Shown here one piece after another: positions 13,321 through 15,263 of a stretch of 15,263 nt of DNA (its first letter is position 1; each line of letters starts with the position of its first letter). The stretch lies in the NCBI GenBank assembly GCA_031281855.1, contig JAITEW010000242.1:1-15263 (forward strand). Reading direction: 5' to 3'. A program made the position numbers and the translations under genes. Origin of the DNA: Treponema sp. (lineage in GTDB: Bacteria > Spirochaetota > Spirochaetia > Treponematales > Breznakiellaceae). The notes under the pieces are model-generated. The model was not told the origin of the DNA, searched no databases, and saw only the letters and a list, made by a program, of their open reading frames with translations.

Positions 13321-15084
13321 ATGCTGCGTAATATTTCTATTGGAATCAGGATTGTCGTTATCATTGTTATTCTGCTTTTGTCTATTGCGGTCCTTATTGG
13401 CTGTATCTTTTTTATTACCGGTGAAATGAAGGAATCGGCGCTTAAAGACATTGAAACGATAATGATGGACGGCCAGCGGGAAAAAATACGGCTTGGAACC
13501 CAGACCATGGCTATAGCCCTGAGCAAGGCTCTTGAAGGGGTAACGGACAGGCAGGAACAGCACGATATTATCAAATCTTATATCCAGGAATACCGTTTTG
13601 AAGATGACCAGTCGGGGTATTACTATACCTATATCGGCACCGTCATCTTTATGCACCCCACCCTGCCCCAGCGGGAGGGGGAGGATCTGGCTAACACCGC
13701 CGATGCGAACGGCGTCTACTATGTAAGGGAACTCTATGCAGGCGCTCAGAAAGGCGGCGGTTTTGTTTCCTTTGTTTTCCCGAAACCCCCGTCTATGGAA
13801 ACGGCCCCGAAGCTTGCGTATGTTGAATACATCCCTGGTACCGATATTTGGATTTCCACGGGCATATACATCGACAACATCGAAAACATAAAAGCCTCTA
13901 TCAGGGAGCGGGAAGAACAGGATCTCTTCAGGCGCATGGCGGTTATTATCGGCATTATCGCCAGCGGAGTTTTGTTTGTTCTCGGCCCTCTCTGTATTTT
14001 TACCCTCAGGTCCATCACCAAACCGCTTAAGGAGACCGTCAGGGCTGCCGAGGAACTTGCTGCAGGGAACATGGATCTCCGGATCACAGTATCAGGGCAT
14101 GATGAAATAACAGCGCTGGAAAATTCGTTTGTTAAAATGTCCCATAATCTCCGGACCAGCTTCGCCGCTGTCCAGGCTAAGGAAACCGAAGCGGAAGCCA
14201 GAGCTGAAGAAGCCCGGAAAGCGGCGGACAAGATCCTTGAAATCGCGGGCAAAGTGGAAAGGGCCGCGCATGAAATGGAAAATACCGTGAGTTCCGTTGC
14301 CAACAACGCCGACGGGGTAAAGACCGGGAGTAATACCCAAAACGACAGGATCAACGCGATACTCTCTTCAATGGAGAACCTGAACGCCGGAGTCCAGCGG
14401 ATTACCGGCAGCGCCGAAACAGCGGCGGTTAAGTCTGAGGAATCGAACCAGAAAGTAGAAGCAGGGGTGTCCATGGCCGAAGGATCCGGCAAGGCTATGG
14501 AAGAACTCTATACCATCACCGGGACCCTTACGGAAAATATCAATAAACTGGGCCAGCAGTCTGACACTATCGGCAATATTATGAACGTTATCACCGATAT
14601 AGCGGCACAGATAAACCTCCTTGCTATGAACGCTTCCATTGAAGCCGCCCATGCCGGTGAAGCGGGAAAAGGTTTCGCTGTAGTCGCCGGGGAAGTGCGA
14701 AAGCTGGCGGAAAAAACCCGTTCAGCGGCGCAGGAAGTGGAAACCTCTATTACAGAGATGCAGAAGCTGACAAAAGTGAATATTACCGGCATGGACAACG
14801 CCGTAAGTTCCATATCCCAAGTGACGGAGCTTTCCCGTAAAACAGCGGCTTCCCTTACAGAAGCCCAGACTATCGTCAAAGACGTGATGATCCAGGTCCA
14901 GTCTATCGCCGAACTGGTGGAACAGCAGTTAAATTCCAGCAAAGCCGTTACCTCTCTGGTCACAGATGTAAGCGGCATCGCCAGGGACAACAGCTCAAGG
15001 ATCACCCTGGTTGACGGGGAACTGAAAGGCCTCTTAAAAAAATCCGAAGAACTTTTGACCCTGGTTACGGAGCTACGCCAGTAA
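13321..15084 (+). CDS. Methyl-accepting chemotaxis protein with a single Cache sensor
   Basis: This is an inner-membrane chemoreceptor. Order in 587 residues: TM1 (about 11-33), a periplasmic single-Cache-type sensor (about 38-186, with YYYTYIGTVIFMHP and KLAYVEYIPGTDIWISTGIY), TM2 (about 206-228), HAMP (about 229-281, ITKPLKE), then a long coiled-coil signalling domain. Its conserved tip reads INLLAMNASIEAAHAGEAGK around residues 430-450, where CheA and CheW dock. It ends in LVTELRQ, with no C-terminal CheR-docking pentapeptide. GGAG (13310-13313) is spaced well from ATG 13321. The sensor should bind a small ligand, often a carboxylate in related domains. The 48-base gap after glgA does not rule out co-transcription. 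Confidence 0.93.
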   Translation: MLRNISIGIRIVVIIVILLLSIAVLIGCIFFITGEMKESALKDIETIMMDGQREKIRLGTQTMAIALSKALEGVTDRQEQHDIIKSYIQEYRFEDDQSGYYYTYIGTVIFMHPTLPQREGEDLANTADANGVYYVRELYAGAQKGGGFVSFVFPKPPSMETAPKLAYVEYIPGTDIWISTGIYIDNIENIKASIREREEQDLFRRMAVIIGIIASGVLFVLGPLCIFTLRSITKPLKETVRAAEELAAGNMDLRITVSGHDEITALENSFVKMSHNLRTSFAAVQAKETEAEARAEEARKAADKILEIAGKVERAAHEMENTVSSVANNADGVKTGSNTQNDRINAILSSMENLNAGVQRITGSAETAAVKSEESNQKVEAGVSMAEGSGKAMEELYTITGTLTENINKLGQQSDTIGNIMNVITDIAAQINLLAMNASIEAAHAGEAGKGFAVVAGEVRKLAEKTRSAAQEVETSITEMQKLTKVNITGMDNAVSSISQVTELSRKTAASLTEAQTIVKDVMIQVQSIAELVEQQLNSSKAVTSLVTDVSGIARDNSSRITLVDGELKGLLKKSEELLTLVTELRQ

Positions 15085-15088
15085 AACC

Positions 15089-15116
15089 CGCCTGCCGGGC
15101 CGGCAGGCGCATTTAT
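15089..15116 (+). terminator. Terminator-like hairpin after the chemoreceptor gene
   Basis: A perfect 10-bp stem, CGCCTGCCGG (15089-15098) and CCGGCAGGCG (15100-15109), lies five bases after the stop codon. Only one base separates the arms, so in RNA the loop would open to at least three. The tail CATTTATT is only moderately T-rich, so termination may be incomplete. Confidence 0.6.
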
Positions 15117-15263
15117 TCGCAGCGAAGTCAAGTTTAGCGGTTAAAAGTTCAAAAAAAGTAATTTTTTTTCCAATAGGGTGTATTACGTTCCGCAAAGAGG
15201 GGTAGTATTACAGTATAGAAAAAAAGATTTAAAAAAAAGTTATTGCGCCACCTATGCACAACT
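15117..15263. other. AT-rich non-coding tail
   Basis: No gene is visible in the last ~150 bases. They contain several A and T runs, an A7-GTAA-T8 stretch at about 15151-15169, and a repeat of GTATTAC at 15180-15186 and 15205-15211 (25 bp apart). This could be the upstream region of a gene beyond the window. Confidence 0.4.

Noticed and set aside
1..15263. CRISPR arrays, tRNAs, rRNAs, transposases, prophage or defence genes
   Set aside because: No regularly spaced repeats, cloverleaf sequences or matching proteins could be seen on either strand.

Overview
The window reads as a spirochaete chromosome, most likely a gut Treponema. The case for this is indirect: a gatCAB operon with an archaeal-type AspRS, a remnant of a small lipoprotein with one bacterial Ig-like module, a Cache-type chemoreceptor, glycogen synthase, poly-G tracts and intergenic palindromes. 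The coding regions look moderately GC-rich and the gaps AT-rich. No database search could be run, so the lineage is an inference.

Layout. Bases 1-304 are non-coding and hold a nested inverted repeat and a promoter/operator candidate. Then come azlC-azlD (305-1347, overlapping starts), a branched-chain amino acid exporter, and gatC-gatA-gatB (1456-4897), the tRNA-dependent amidotransferase. From 4898 to 5743 there is an intergenic zone with a broken lipoprotein gene on the minus strand, a ~90-bp palindromic element, a (GT)5-G15 simple-sequence tract and a possibly structured leader. aspS (5744-7096) follows and overlaps a MATE efflux transporter gene. A convergent MFS transporter gene (8493-9878, minus) is divergent from a paaK-like CoA ligase gene. 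After this ligase come a tandem-ACT regulator, glycogen synthase glgA (2 bp after the ACT gene) and a methyl-accepting chemotaxis protein ending in a strong terminator-like hairpin at 15089-15109. The last ~150 bases are AT-rich and non-coding.

How the genes fit together. The clearest link is between aspS and gatCAB. AspRS carries His27 and Pro82, the residues associated with the non-discriminating archaeal-type enzyme. It should therefore charge tRNA-Asn with aspartate, which GatCAB then amidates to Asn-tRNA-Asn. The PaaK/ACT pair is a known neighbourhood for aryl-acid activation and aromatic amino acid metabolism. Its tight coupling to glgA is unusual.

No CRISPR array, transposase, tRNA, rRNA, prophage or defence system is visible. 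The items most worth a second look are the poly-G tract, the nonsense-mutated lipoprotein, the GatA low-complexity insertions (one a strong G-quadruplex motif) and the recurring intergenic hairpins.
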